In this document: positions 7,040 through 16,005 of the stretch, piece after piece
Numbering within the stretch: the first letter of the stretch is position 1
Layout: each line of letters opens with the position of its first letter
Assembly: GCA_944321955.1 (NCBI GenBank)
Contig: CALUNG010000008.1
Coordinates: 1 to 64,000 of the forward strand
Source of the DNA: an uncultured Alistipes sp.
GTDB lineage: Bacteria > Bacteroidota > Bacteroidia > Bacteroidales > Rikenellaceae
Direction of reading: 5' to 3'
DNA length: 64,000 bases
Program-made: the position numbers and the translations under genes
The notes under the pieces: generated by a model
Told to the model about the DNA's origin: nothing
The model's input: only the letters and a program-made list of their open reading frames with translations
Databases searched by the model: none

Positions 7040-8824
7040 ATGAATTTCTTTGCTCCTTTCTGCATACCGTTCATGGTTGGAGCCGTGGTCATGGCCGTGG
7101 CTCTGGTGGTGAAGTATGCCAGATGGATATACGAACTGCCGCGTGCCGACAAGAAACTGATGTTGCACGGCATCTTTACGCGCCGCTCGCTGGAGGCCAT
7201 ATGGGAGGTGTTCCGCGAATCGCTGCTGCACCGACGCATATTCAAGGTCAATCCGTTGCTCGGATACATGCACATGAGCCTGGCCTTCGGCTGGTTCCTG
7301 CTGATACTGACGGGATGGATCGAGGTAGTGGCCTATCTCGGCTTTACTTACGTGCCGCTGCAGGGCCATGTCTTCTTCAAGTACTTCGCCACGGGGCTCG
7401 AGGAGCATAAGCCCGTATTCAATTTCCTGATGGACTTCTTTCTGCTGATGGTCCTTTCAGGAGTCTTCCTCGCGTGGTGCAAGCGCCTGTATTCGAAGGC
7501 CATGGGCATGCGGCGGACAACGCGTCATGTCCTCGGTGACCGTATCGCGCTGTCGGCGCTGTGGTTTGTCTTCCCGTTGAGACTCGCGGCCGAGAGTCTG
7601 ACGTGCGCCATATACGGCGGCGGAGGCTTCCTTACCGGTTCGATCGGTAGCTGGTTGTCGGCTCATGTCGGAGGTGCCGTGCTGGAGGCCCTCTACGAAC
7701 CTTCGTGGTGGCTCTATTCCATCTCGCTGGGCGTATTCTTCGTGGCGCTGCCGTTTTCGCGCTACATGCATATCTTTACCGAGATTCCGCTCATATTCCT
7801 GCGCCGCTACGGCCTTCATCCGCGCGAGAAGGAGTCGTCGTTCGACAACTTCGAGATTCAGGCCTGCTCGCGCTGCGGCATATGCATCGACCCGTGCCAG
7901 CTGCAGAGCGTTCTTGGTATAAACGACGTGCAGTCGGTCTATTTCCTGCGTGACAGACGTTACAAGATGCTGACGCTCTCGGTCGCCAACGACTGCCTGA
8001 TGTGCGGGCGCTGCGAAACCAAATGCCCGGTAGGCATAAATCTCAACTCGTTGCGTCAGAATTCGCGCGATACGATGCGCAATATTCCCGACGAATCGCG
8101 ATACGGCTACCTTGCGTCGGTAGATCGCTCCGAGGGCGAAGGACGTGTCGGATACTTTGCCGGTTGCATGACGCTGCTCACGCCGCGTACGCTCAGTGCC
8201 ATGGAACGCATATTCGAGGCCGCGGGCGAGGATGTATGGTGGGCCGACCGAAACGGTGGAGTATGTTGCGGGCGTCCGCTGAAATTGTCGGGCGAGACCG
8301 ATTCCGCCAAAAAGATGATGCGATACAACAAGGAGCTATTCTACAAGCACAACATAACGACACTTGTGACATCGTGCCCGATATGCCTGCGTGTCTTCAA
8401 GGAGGAGTACGCACTGCGCGGCATCGAGGTGCTGCACCATTCCGAATACATCCTGCGGCTGATGCGTCAGGGACGCCTGAAGGTGAAGGCCGACGGCGGC
8501 AAGTTTACCTATCACGATCCCTGCGAACTGGGACGCGGCAGCGGCATATACGACGAACCTCGTGCCGTCATCGAGGCCGTAGGAGAGTTGCTTGAGGCCG
8601 AACATTCGCGCGAGAACTCGTTCTGCTGCGGTGCTTCGCTTGCGAATACGGTTATCAACGACGCCCAGCAACTGAAGATTGCACGGTCGATGGCTGCGGA
8701 GTTTGCACAGACCGGAGCCGATACCGTCGTCACGTCGTGCCCGCTCTGCAAGAAGACCGTAACACGCGGAACGACCATGCCAGTCAAGGATCTTTCGGAG
8801 GTCGTGGCCGAGCATCTTGCCTGA
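7040..8824 (+). CDS. Membrane-bound fused HdrE/HdrD-like (DsrMK-like) iron-sulfur protein
   Basis: 594 residues from ATG 7040. The N-terminal 250 residues hold about five membrane segments (about 8-28, 76-100, 128-147, 170-190, 223-245) with histidines such as H78 and H244 that could bind haem b, as in NarI/HdrE/DsrM. Then come two [4Fe-4S] motifs (C276/279/282/286 and C319/322/325/329) and two complete CCG modules: C376, C409-C410, C446/C449 and C495, C529-C530, C567/C570. This is the HdrD layout fused behind an HdrE-like membrane part. Inferred role: exchange of electrons between menaquinone and a cytoplasmic disulfide or the HdrABC-like partners. Confidence 0.85.
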   Translation: MNFFAPFCIPFMVGAVVMAVALVVKYARWIYELPRADKKLMLHGIFTRRSLEAIWEVFRESLLHRRIFKVNPLLGYMHMSLAFGWFLLILTGWIEVVAYLGFTYVPLQGHVFFKYFATGLEEHKPVFNFLMDFFLLMVLSGVFLAWCKRLYSKAMGMRRTTRHVLGDRIALSALWFVFPLRLAAESLTCAIYGGGGFLTGSIGSWLSAHVGGAVLEALYEPSWWLYSISLGVFFVALPFSRYMHIFTEIPLIFLRRYGLHPREKESSFDNFEIQACSRCGICIDPCQLQSVLGINDVQSVYFLRDRRYKMLTLSVANDCLMCGRCETKCPVGINLNSLRQNSRDTMRNIPDESRYGYLASVDRSEGEGRVGYFAGCMTLLTPRTLSAMERIFEAAGEDVWWADRNGGVCCGRPLKLSGETDSAKKMMRYNKELFYKHNITTLVTSCPICLRVFKEEYALRGIEVLHHSEYILRLMRQGRLKVKADGGKFTYHDPCELGRGSGIYDEPRAVIEAVGELLEAEHSRENSFCCGASLANTVINDAQQLKIARSMAAEFAQTGADTVVTSCPLCKKTVTRGTTMPVKDLSEVVAEHLA

Positions 8825-8841
8825 CGATACGGAGCGGTATC

Positions 8842-8875
8842 AAAAAAGGCGGACAATCATTTGTCCGCCTTTTTT
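8842..8875. terminator. Bidirectional terminator between the hdr-like operon and the barrel gene
   Basis: AAGGCGGACAA, a 4-base loop and TTGTCCGCCTT, with an A-run before and a T-run after, so it can end transcripts from both convergent genes. Confidence 0.9.
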
Positions 8876-8890
8876 GTGTCGCGTGCGTGT

Positions 8891-9355
8891 TCAGAATCTG
8901 TACATTATACCGAGCGTGCTGACCACCGGATTGCGCAACGAACTGGAACATTCGGCAAGCCAGTTTACGTTGAGGTAGAGATCCCAGTGATATCCCAGCC
9001 TGCAGTCGAATCCGGCGCCCAGATTGAACCCGAAGGCAAAGTCCTTTATGTCGTTGAAGCTGATGCCGGCGATGGGGTAGAGATACCATTTCGGTGCCAC
9101 TTCGAATGTATAGTGTACGTTGCAGCTGACGTCGACCGAGCTGCCACGCGATGTGAGAACCATCACCGACGGTTCAAGTCTCAATCCGTCGAGCAGATTT
9201 ACACGCGCAGCGGGGCCCAATCCTACAACACCACCCATACCGGTATTTGCGTACACCTTCATGGCAGGACCGAGTGTCCATTGTCCCTTCTCCTGAGCGG
9301 ACATCGTCGTGATGCACAGGAGAGTCATTGCCAGCATCAGATAAATCCTTTTCAT
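8891..9355 (-). CDS. Small outer-membrane beta-barrel-like protein
   Basis: 154 residues. Signal peptide MKRIYLMLAMTLLCITTMSAQ, then alternating strands (LGPAMKVYANTG, AARVNLLDGLRLEPSVMVL, FEVAPKWYLYPIAGISF, GFNLGAGFDCRLGYHWDLYLNVNW) and a terminal aromatic residue (IMYRF), as in 8-stranded OmpW/OmpA-like barrels. No ligand site recognised. It has its own -7 box and ends at the shared terminator. Confidence 0.75.
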   Translation of the reverse strand: MKRIYLMLAMTLLCITTMSAQEKGQWTLGPAMKVYANTGMGGVVGLGPAARVNLLDGLRLEPSVMVLTSRGSSVDVSCNVHYTFEVAPKWYLYPIAGISFNDIKDFAFGFNLGAGFDCRLGYHWDLYLNVNWLAECSSSLRNPVVSTLGIMYRF

Positions 9356-9381
9356 GCTTTTGGTCTTTGTTGTTCGTCAAG

Positions 9382-9389
9382 CAAATTTA
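9382..9389 (-). promoter_or_regulatory. -7 box for the small barrel gene
   Basis: Minus strand TAAATTTG, an exact TAnnTTTG match 27 bases before the start at 9355. No clear TTTG -33 element. Confidence 0.5.
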
Positions 9390-9408
9390 ACCATAAATTG
9401 CGACAATA

Positions 9409-9446
9409 AAAATACGGGACACCTATTGAAAGGTGTCCCGTATTTT
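9409..9446 (-). terminator. Terminator of ppdK
   Basis: Perfect 16-bp stem (AAAATACGGGACACCT and its complement) with a 6-base loop, 25 bases past the ppdK stop on the minus strand. Confidence 0.88.
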
Positions 9447-9470
9447 CGTTTTCACTCTAAAAGTGTCACA

Positions 9471-12194
9471 TTAGCTGAGGGCTGCGTGAGCGGCAGCCAG
9501 ACGTGCGATAGGCACGCGGAAAGGCGAGCAGCTTACGTAGTTCAGGCCTGCATAGTGACAGAACTCTACCGATGAGGGCTCGCCGCCATGTTCGCCGCAG
9601 ATACCGCACTTGAGGTTGTCGCGCGTACCGCGGCCCTTCAGTACGGCCTCGCGTATGAGCTGCCCTACGCCGTTGCGGTCCAGAATCTGGAACGGGTCGG
9701 CCTTGAGGATACCCTTCTCGAGGTAGGTGGGCAGGAACTTGCCGATATCGTCGCGCGAGAAGCCGAGAGTCATCTGCGTCAGGTCGTTCGTACCGAACGA
9801 GAAGAACTGTGCTACTTCGGCGATCTGGTTTGCGGTTACTGCAGCACGCGGAACTTCGATCATCGTACCTACCATGTAGTCGATCTTGTCGTTGCGCTCG
9901 GCGAATACCTTGTTTGCAGTTTCGTCGATGATATTCTTCTGGTAGCGGAGCTCCTTGTGGTTGCCGACCAGAGGAACCATGATTTCGACGCTTACGGGAA
10001 TGCCCTGAGCCCTTACGTTCATGGCAGCCTCGATGATGGCGCGGGTCTGCATCTCGGTGATCTCGGGATAGGTGTTGCCCAGACGGCATCCACGGTGTCC
10101 GAGCATCGGGTTGACCTCTCTCAGTGATTCAACCTTGGCTGCGATTTTCTCATAGGGAACACCCATCTCCTTTGCCAGTTCGCGCTGCTCCTTCTCGAAG
10201 TGAGGAACGAACTCGTGGAGAGGGGGATCGAGCAGGCGGACCGTAACGGGATATCCCTTCATGACCTTGAAGAGGCCCTCGAAGTCGCCGCGCTGCATCG
10301 GCAGCAGTTTGGCGAGAGCCACGCGGCGTCCGGCCTCGTCATCGGCCAGAATCATCTCGCGAACGGCCATGATGCGGTCGCCCTCGAAGAACATGTGCTC
10401 CGTACGGCAGAGACCGATACCCTCGGCGCCGAAGTAGAATGCCTGTGCGGCGTCCTTGGGCGTATCGGCGTTGGCGCGAACCTTCAGAACGGCATACTTG
10501 CCGGCCAGTTCCATGAGCTTTGCGAAGTCGCCGCTCAGGTCTGCGGCTCTGGTTGCGACCTGACCAAGGTAAACCTCACCGGTTGAGCCGTTGAGCGAGA
10601 TCCAGTCGCCTTCCTTGATAGTGAATCCGTTTACATGTATCGTACGGGCCTTATAGTCGATGTCGAGCTCACCGGCACCCGATACGCAGCATTTGCCCAT
10701 ACCGCGGGCTACGACGGCTGCGTGCGAGGTCATACCTCCGCGTGCGGTAAGAATACCGGCGGCGTCGAGCATACCCTTCAGATCCTCGGGCGAGGTCTCG
10801 ATACGTACCAGCACTGCCTTCTGCCCTGTCGATGCAAATACCTTCTCGGCATCCTCGGCGAAGAATACAACCGGACCGGTTGCTGCGCCGGGCGATGCGG
10901 GCAGACCCTTGGTTACGACCTGGGCGCTCTTGATCGCCTCCTTGTCGAATACGGGGTGGAGAAGTTCGTCGAGTTTGGCGGGTTCGCAACGCAGTACGGC
11001 TGTCTTTTCGTCGATCAGACCCTCGCGGAGCATGTCCATTGCGATCTTGACCATGGCGGCGCCTGTACGCTTGCCGTTACGGCACTGGAGCATCCAGAGC
11101 TTGCCGTCCTGAATCGTGAACTCGATATCCTGCATGTCGGTGAAGTACTGCTCCAGATGGTGCTGTATCTCGTTGAGTTCCTTGTAAACCTCGGGCATAA
11201 CCTCCTCGAGCGACGGATATTTCGTCACGCGCTCCTCTTCGGAGATGTTCTGGGCCTTTGCCCAACGGCGCGAACCCTCGATTGTGATCTGCTGAGGCGT
11301 GCGGATACCTGCAACGACATCCTCACCCTGTGCATTTACGAGGTACTCGCCGTTGAAGATATTTTCACCCGTAGCGGCGTCACGCGAGAATGCCACGCCC
11401 GTAGCCGAATTGTTGCCCATGTTGCCGAATACCATCGCCTGAACGGTCACGGCCGTACCCCACTCTGCGGGAATGTTGTTGAGCTTGCGGTAGAGGATTG
11501 CGCGCTCGTTCATCCACGATCCGAACACGGCGCATATTGCACCCCAAAGCTGATCCCACGGATTTGTCGGGAATTCGCTGCCGGTCTGTTTCTTGATTGC
11601 GGCCTTGAAGTTCTTGACCAGAGCCTTCAGGTCGTCGGTCGTAAGGTCGGTATCGTTCTTGACGCCGCGTTTTGCCTTCTGCTCCTCGATGAGCACCTCG
11701 AACGGGTCGTGATCCTCTTTCGATACGGGTTTCATGCCGAGGACGACGTCGCCGTACATCTGTACGAAACGGCGGTAAGAATCCCATGCGAAACGGGGAT
11801 TTCCCGTGCGGCGTGCAACTGCCTCTACGGCCGAGTCATTCATACCCAGGTTGAGGATCGTGTCCATCATGCCGGGCATCGATGCGCGGGCGCCCGAACG
11901 AACCGATACGAGCAGCGGCATGTCCTTGTCGCCGAACTTCATGCCCGTCAGTTTTTCGATGTTCTTCATGGCTTTCTCCACGTCGGGACGAAGCAACTCG
12001 ATGACAGCCTCCTTGCCGTGTGCGTAATACTCCGTGCAAACTTCTGTCGTAATAGTGAATCCGGGGGGGACCGGAATTCCGATGAGGTTCATCTCGGCCA
12101 GGTTGGCGCCCTTGCCGCCGAGGAGCTCTCTCATCTTTCCATTACCTTCGGCTTCCTTGTTACCGAAGGTATAAACTCGTTTAACATCTGCCAT
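9471..12194 (-). CDS. ppdK: Pyruvate, phosphate dikinase
   Basis: 907 residues. Interconverts pyruvate + ATP + Pi and PEP + AMP + PPi. Domain order: ATP-grasp half starting with YTFGNKEAEGNGKMRELLGGKGANLAEM; swivelling domain with the phospho-histidine loop RGGMTSHAAVVARGMGKCC; C-terminal TIM barrel with EGIGLCRTEHMF, GTNDLTQMTLG and the catalytic-cysteine loop CGICGEHGGEPSS. Full length for the family (about 870-910). In Bacteroidales it serves glycolysis/gluconeogenesis and PPi turnover. Own promoter at 12249-12279 inside the end of the upstream gene region; own terminator. Confidence 0.97.
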   Translation of the reverse strand: MADVKRVYTFGNKEAEGNGKMRELLGGKGANLAEMNLIGIPVPPGFTITTEVCTEYYAHGKEAVIELLRPDVEKAMKNIEKLTGMKFGDKDMPLLVSVRSGARASMPGMMDTILNLGMNDSAVEAVARRTGNPRFAWDSYRRFVQMYGDVVLGMKPVSKEDHDPFEVLIEEQKAKRGVKNDTDLTTDDLKALVKNFKAAIKKQTGSEFPTNPWDQLWGAICAVFGSWMNERAILYRKLNNIPAEWGTAVTVQAMVFGNMGNNSATGVAFSRDAATGENIFNGEYLVNAQGEDVVAGIRTPQQITIEGSRRWAKAQNISEEERVTKYPSLEEVMPEVYKELNEIQHHLEQYFTDMQDIEFTIQDGKLWMLQCRNGKRTGAAMVKIAMDMLREGLIDEKTAVLRCEPAKLDELLHPVFDKEAIKSAQVVTKGLPASPGAATGPVVFFAEDAEKVFASTGQKAVLVRIETSPEDLKGMLDAAGILTARGGMTSHAAVVARGMGKCCVSGAGELDIDYKARTIHVNGFTIKEGDWISLNGSTGEVYLGQVATRAADLSGDFAKLMELAGKYAVLKVRANADTPKDAAQAFYFGAEGIGLCRTEHMFFEGDRIMAVREMILADDEAGRRVALAKLLPMQRGDFEGLFKVMKGYPVTVRLLDPPLHEFVPHFEKEQRELAKEMGVPYEKIAAKVESLREVNPMLGHRGCRLGNTYPEITEMQTRAIIEAAMNVRAQGIPVSVEIMVPLVGNHKELRYQKNIIDETANKVFAERNDKIDYMVGTMIEVPRAAVTANQIAEVAQFFSFGTNDLTQMTLGFSRDDIGKFLPTYLEKGILKADPFQILDRNGVGQLIREAVLKGRGTRDNLKCGICGEHGGEPSSVEFCHYAGLNYVSCSPFRVPIARLAAAHAALS

Positions 12195-12248
12195 AATGAC
12201 TAACTGTTGATTATTTGATAGTTATGTATATGCTACGTTAGCGGAATA

Positions 12249-12279
12249 CAAAGATAGTGAAATTTTACTCAAAAACAAG
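12249..12279 (-). promoter_or_regulatory. Promoter of ppdK
   Basis: Minus strand CTTG (12276-12279), 19-bp spacer, TATCTTTG (12249-12256, exact TAnnTTTG). It overlaps the last codons of the upstream EEP-fold gene, giving a leader of about 48 bases. Confidence 0.7.
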
Positions 12280-13084
12280 TTTTTTCGCACATATAACAGA
12301 AAATCGGCAGCCTCCGGCCGTAACCTCCTGTATAGCTGTTGCGATTGTACACTGCTGCCGGTGCCCCTTTGCCGTCGAGCAGCCACCGGCGTGCATATAC
12401 GTCGCAATCCGCATCGAGCCGCTTGTCCACGAAGATGCGGTCGGCCATCGTCCATCCGCGTCTGAACATTGCATTGCCGCGTCCGGCACGCTCGGCCCGG
12501 GCCGTTGCTTCGGCCAGCGGAAAGCGCCGGTAGTCGAGACGATAGACATCGCCTGCCACGATTATGAACCTGTCTGGTTGTTCGTGCTGCAGTTCGGCTA
12601 TGATCTCACCGGTAAAACGGCTGCGGTGCGTCAGCAATATCGCGTAGTCGCGTCCGGCTATCGCGGCCTCCACGAGCATGTAGTCGTAACCCGTACTCAC
12701 ACGTTGCGGGAAAAGCACGTCTCCGTAGTAGAGCAATGCAAAATCGAGGCCGTCCAGACGGTTGAGCGTACGGTGTATGTAACAATAGTCTCCCCGGCAC
12801 TTCGAAACAATATCGCGCACCACCTGCTCGTTCTCGACGCCGAACAGCGCAACTACCGGCATCGACATCGAGTCTATGACGGCCGCTACCTTTGCGGTAC
12901 GCAGTTCATAGCGTTCGTTGTCCCAATGCAGGCGGCCTTGCGGCGTGTAGTCCGAATCGTCGTAGAATGGCGAAGGCAACGTGTCATATAGCCCGTCGAC
13001 ATCGTAATAAGCGAATCCAACTCTCCGCTGGGCGGGGAGTTGGACCGTTAAAAACAATGTTATGACGAGCAGTGCTGTGCGCAT
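12269..13084 (-). CDS. Secreted EEP-fold (endonuclease/exonuclease/phosphatase-like) protein, active site degenerate
   Basis: 271 residues with signal peptide MRTALLVITLFLTVQLPAQ. The fold pattern of the exonuclease-endonuclease-phosphatase family is readable: an N-terminal FAYYDVDGLYD strand where active enzymes have the N of WNVxN; VVALFGVENEQVV with the metal-binding E; RLDGLDFALLYY; a TILLTHRSR-like strand (AILLTHRSRF); and IIVAGDVYRLD where active members read GDxN. The terminal SDH motif is absent (the tail reads RLPIFCYMCEKTCF). Several catalytic residues are thus missing, so it may be inactive or altered. It begins 1 base after the SGNH gene stop, so it is probably coupled to it. Confidence 0.65.
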   Translation of the reverse strand: MRTALLVITLFLTVQLPAQRRVGFAYYDVDGLYDTLPSPFYDDSDYTPQGRLHWDNERYELRTAKVAAVIDSMSMPVVALFGVENEQVVRDIVSKCRGDYCYIHRTLNRLDGLDFALLYYGDVLFPQRVSTGYDYMLVEAAIAGRDYAILLTHRSRFTGEIIAELQHEQPDRFIIVAGDVYRLDYRRFPLAEATARAERAGRGNAMFRRGWTMADRIFVDKRLDADCDVYARRWLLDGKGAPAAVYNRNSYTGGYGRRLPIFCYMCEKTCF

Positions 13085-13085
13085 G

Positions 13086-14168
13086 CTATTTTATACCGTA
13101 CTTTTTGAGGATCTTCTCTATCTTGGGCAGCCACGTATCAATGAAACGGTTGAATCCCATGTCTGTCGGGTGTGCTCCGTCTACCGTACCCTCATGGTCG
13201 GTGCCTGTGATCGTGTCGCTGTCGAGGAAATAGACGTTGTCGTACTTTTTGGCCAATTCGGTCATCATGCGTCGTACCGTTGCACGGCGCTCGTCGTTGA
13301 ACTTCGCCCATTTGGTGTCGAATGTAGCCTGGTCGCGTATGGTTGTCTGGAGGAATATCATCGGTTTGTCGGGATGAGCCTCAGCCACCGTGCGCACGAA
13401 ATCGGCCACACGTGTCTCGATCTCCTTGACCGAGGGGTTGGAGAAGGCGTCGAAAAGATATGCGTCGGCCTCGCTGTCTGCGATGAGGCGGGCAAGCTGG
13501 GGCTGGAGCTTGCAGTTGCCGCTGAAACCGAGGTTGACGAAATCGATACCCGTACTGCGGCTCATGCGTGCCGTGAAGATCATGCCCGGGCGGCTGGCAG
13601 AAGCTCCGTGCGTGATACTTGACCCGAGGGTCAGGACCTTGTATTTGTACGGTGACGGTATGGCCTCGATAGCTGCATCGTCGTCAATGCCTATTTCGAG
13701 CGATTCCACCTCGTTCCATATGGGCAGGTAAAGCATGCACTCCTTCTCGCCGTCGGCCATGTTCTTGACGATCGTGTACTTGTGTACGTCTTTTGTCATG
13801 CTCGGGCGTGCCACTCCCGCAAAAGTCCACACGCCGTCCTTCTTTATGTAGAGGTCGAGTCCGCGCTGCACGATCGGGGTCATGTTGTTGCCCCAGGCGC
13901 GCTTCGCGGTCGTCCACTTTGCCGATATGGCATGGCTGTCGGTCTTGAACATGATGTAGACGCCGACCGGATAGCGGCAGTAACGCACGATATGTTCCTC
14001 GGCGAAGTCGTAACCTTCGCTGTCCACGCGGAAATAGGGATTCTCCTGTGACGGCTTGGTGCGTCCCTGTACGTTGAGCGTCGATGCGTCGACATACTTC
14101 TGTGCCATGGCCGTCGATGCGGCCATTACCATTGCGGCCATAGCCGCGATAAATCTGATCTTTTTCAT
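13086..14168 (-). CDS. GxDLY/SGNH-family secreted esterase
   Basis: 360 residues, signal peptide MKKIRFIAAMAAMVMAASTAMAQ. N-terminal beta-sandwich with the GLDLY motif (about residue 103) that names the GxDLY domain found before SGNH_hydro-type esterases. The C-terminal hydrolase domain shows block I GSSITHGASAS (nucleophile Ser near 185), block II G in VNLGFSGN, block III YLFDAFSNP (N replaces part of GxND), and block V DGAHPTDMGF with the catalytic D and H. Probably removes acyl groups from glycans in the periplasm or outside. It follows mnmA after 26 bases, so it may ride on the rimM-mnmA transcript. Confidence 0.85.
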   Translation of the reverse strand: MKKIRFIAAMAAMVMAASTAMAQKYVDASTLNVQGRTKPSQENPYFRVDSEGYDFAEEHIVRYCRYPVGVYIMFKTDSHAISAKWTTAKRAWGNNMTPIVQRGLDLYIKKDGVWTFAGVARPSMTKDVHKYTIVKNMADGEKECMLYLPIWNEVESLEIGIDDDAAIEAIPSPYKYKVLTLGSSITHGASASRPGMIFTARMSRSTGIDFVNLGFSGNCKLQPQLARLIADSEADAYLFDAFSNPSVKEIETRVADFVRTVAEAHPDKPMIFLQTTIRDQATFDTKWAKFNDERRATVRRMMTELAKKYDNVYFLDSDTITGTDHEGTVDGAHPTDMGFNRFIDTWLPKIEKILKKYGIK

Positions 14169-14194
14169 TTTTATAGGTTGTTTAGGTTTAGGTT

Positions 14195-15367
14195 CTATTC
14201 GTATATTGCACCCGAGCCGACAAGTTCATCTCCGTCGTACCACGCCGCAAACTGTCCGGCGGCAATGCCGCGTTGAGGCTCGTCGAAGAGAATGTAGGCT
14301 GCATCTTCGCGCATGAAGAGCGTAGCCTTCTGCAATGGCTGGCGGTAGCGTATGCGTACGTCGAAACGGCAGCTTTCGCCAACGACAAGTCGGCGTGTGG
14401 GGTTGACCCAGTGAACCTCGTCGTGCATGATCTTCAGCGCCCGGCGGTAGAGGCCAGGGTGGCTGTCGCCTTCGCCGACATATATCACGTTCTCCCTGAC
14501 GTCCGTGGCGATGATGAAGAGCGATTCCTTGCGCCCGCCTATGCCAAGACCCTTGCGTTGCCCGATTGTGTAGAAGTGCGCTCCGTTGTGCTCGCCGATC
14601 TTCTTGCCGTCGCGTACGGTGTAGTGCCATGGTTCGGCCAGCGTTGCGAGGTCGTCACCATGTCGTTGTGCATATTTGGGCCATGTCGGCAATATTTCAT
14701 GGATGTTTCCCTTGCGGGCGGCGAGCTTCTGCTGGAGGAATACGGGCAGGTCTACCTTGCCGACGAAACAGATTCCCTGTGAATCCTTGCGTTTGGCCGT
14801 GGCAAGGTGCTGCTCCTCGGCTATGCGTCTTACTTCGGGCTTTATGAGATCCCCGACAGGGAACATGGCGTATCGCAGCTGTTCCTGCGACAACTGGCAC
14901 AGAAAATAGCTTTGGTCTTTGTTCTTGTCGGTGCCGGCCAGCAACTTGTATATGGTTTTGCCGTCAACGGTCTCTACGGCCTTGCGGCAGTAGTGCCCTG
15001 TAGCAACGAAGTCTGCTCCCAGTTTCAGGGCCTCCTTCAGAAATGCGTCGAACTTGATCTCGCGGTTGCAGAGCACGTCGGGATTTGGCGTTCGTCCGCG
15101 CTCGTATTCCGAGAACATGTAGTCTACCACGCGCTGACGGTACTGTTGCGACAGGTCGACGACACGCAACGGTATGTCGAGCCGTTTGGCTACGAGCTCG
15201 GCGAAAACACGGTCGTCGTGCCACGGACAGTCGCCCTCGAGCGTGCCCGTAGTATCGTGCCAGTTGATCATGAAGAGACCGATCACGTCGTGGCCCTGCT
15301 GCTTGAGCAGATAAGCCGCTACCGACGAATCCACGCCTCCCGAAAGTCCTATTACCACGCGTGCCAT
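14195..15367 (-). CDS. mnmA: tRNA 2-thiouridine(34) synthase MnmA
   Basis: 390 residues. Thiolates the wobble uridine of tRNA Lys, Glu and Gln. PP-loop LSGGVDSSVAAYLL (8-21); the two catalytic cysteines are C100 (TPNPDVLCNREIKF) and C200 (DSQGICFVG); also ATGHYCR and GQRKGLGIGG. Slightly longer than the E. coli protein. Starts 11 bases after rimM, forming a translation/RNA-modification group with rimM. Confidence 0.95.
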   Translation of the reverse strand: MARVVIGLSGGVDSSVAAYLLKQQGHDVIGLFMINWHDTTGTLEGDCPWHDDRVFAELVAKRLDIPLRVVDLSQQYRQRVVDYMFSEYERGRTPNPDVLCNREIKFDAFLKEALKLGADFVATGHYCRKAVETVDGKTIYKLLAGTDKNKDQSYFLCQLSQEQLRYAMFPVGDLIKPEVRRIAEEQHLATAKRKDSQGICFVGKVDLPVFLQQKLAARKGNIHEILPTWPKYAQRHGDDLATLAEPWHYTVRDGKKIGEHNGAHFYTIGQRKGLGIGGRKESLFIIATDVRENVIYVGEGDSHPGLYRRALKIMHDEVHWVNPTRRLVVGESCRFDVRIRYRQPLQKATLFMREDAAYILFDEPQRGIAAGQFAAWYDGDELVGSGAIYE

Positions 15368-15378
15368 TGTACAGAGAA

Positions 15379-15876
15379 TTAAAGTTCCAGCAATCCCTCG
15401 GGCAATACCAGTTTCATGCTGCGGGCATCGAAATCGATTCCGGCGATGAACTCCTCGACGGCCGGTATCAGTTTCTCTCCGTCATGCCCGTCGAACGTGA
15501 TGCCGAACAACGGATTGACATCATTGTCAAAGAAATCGGTTATTCTGCCGTGATGTCCGTCGGCCGTTACTTCGAATCCGATCAGCTCTTCGAGCCGGAA
15601 TTCATCGTCGGCATCGTCATCGGTATCGATGTAGAGTTCGCGCCCGACAAATTCGCTCATCCGTTCCGGAGTGTCGAGGTCGGCAAAGCGGACAAAGGCT
15701 CCCGATGCTCCGTGCGGTTCGAAACTCTCGCACCACAATGGTACGGGCAGGTTGTCGTCATAGACGAACAGCGGGGTGGTATCCGCGTCGAAATCCTCGG
15801 GGAACGATTCGTAGAGTGAGAGCAGTACACCGCCCTCCGTTCCGAAAAGTTTGCTTATGCGTGCCGTTGCCTGCAT
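15379..15876 (-). CDS. rimM: Ribosome maturation factor RimM
   Basis: 165 residues from the ATG at 15876, chosen because MQATARISKLFGTEGGV aligns with the usual RimM start (xGxIxxxxGxxGxV); the upstream in-frame start adds 24 unrelated residues. N-terminal beta-barrel, then the PRC-like domain with EELIGFEVTADGHHGRITDF and GEKLIPAVEEFI. Binds S19 and assists 16S head assembly. It lies downstream of rpsP, the usual partner, but a terminator hairpin separates them here. Confidence 0.88.
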   Translation of the reverse strand: MQATARISKLFGTEGGVLLSLYESFPEDFDADTTPLFVYDDNLPVPLWCESFEPHGASGAFVRFADLDTPERMSEFVGRELYIDTDDDADDEFRLEELIGFEVTADGHHGRITDFFDNDVNPLFGITFDGHDGEKLIPAVEEFIAGIDFDARSMKLVLPEGLLEL

Positions 15877-15939
15877 TTGGACCTTTTGATAGTTTTTTGT
15901 TACGGTTGCTGTTGGACGGTCATGGTTGCCGTCGTATCT

Positions 15940-15973
15940 AAAAAGCAAATCCCCCTTTTTGCGAGGGGGATTT
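15940..15973 (-). terminator. Terminator after rpsP
   Basis: Stem AAATCCCCCT with AGGGGGATTT around an 8-base T-rich loop. On the minus strand it is followed by a short T-run (GCTTTTTAG). It lies between rpsP and rimM, so it may act as an attenuator for rimM-mnmA. Confidence 0.75.
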
Positions 15974-16005
15974 AACCTTTGTTCAAGAAGCCTCGCGGCG
16001 CCCGA

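Noticed and set aside
10635..12203. A 522-codon frame on the plus strand across ppdK
   Set aside because: Shadow of ppdK; no domain, no promoter, and it begins and ends within the ppdK region.
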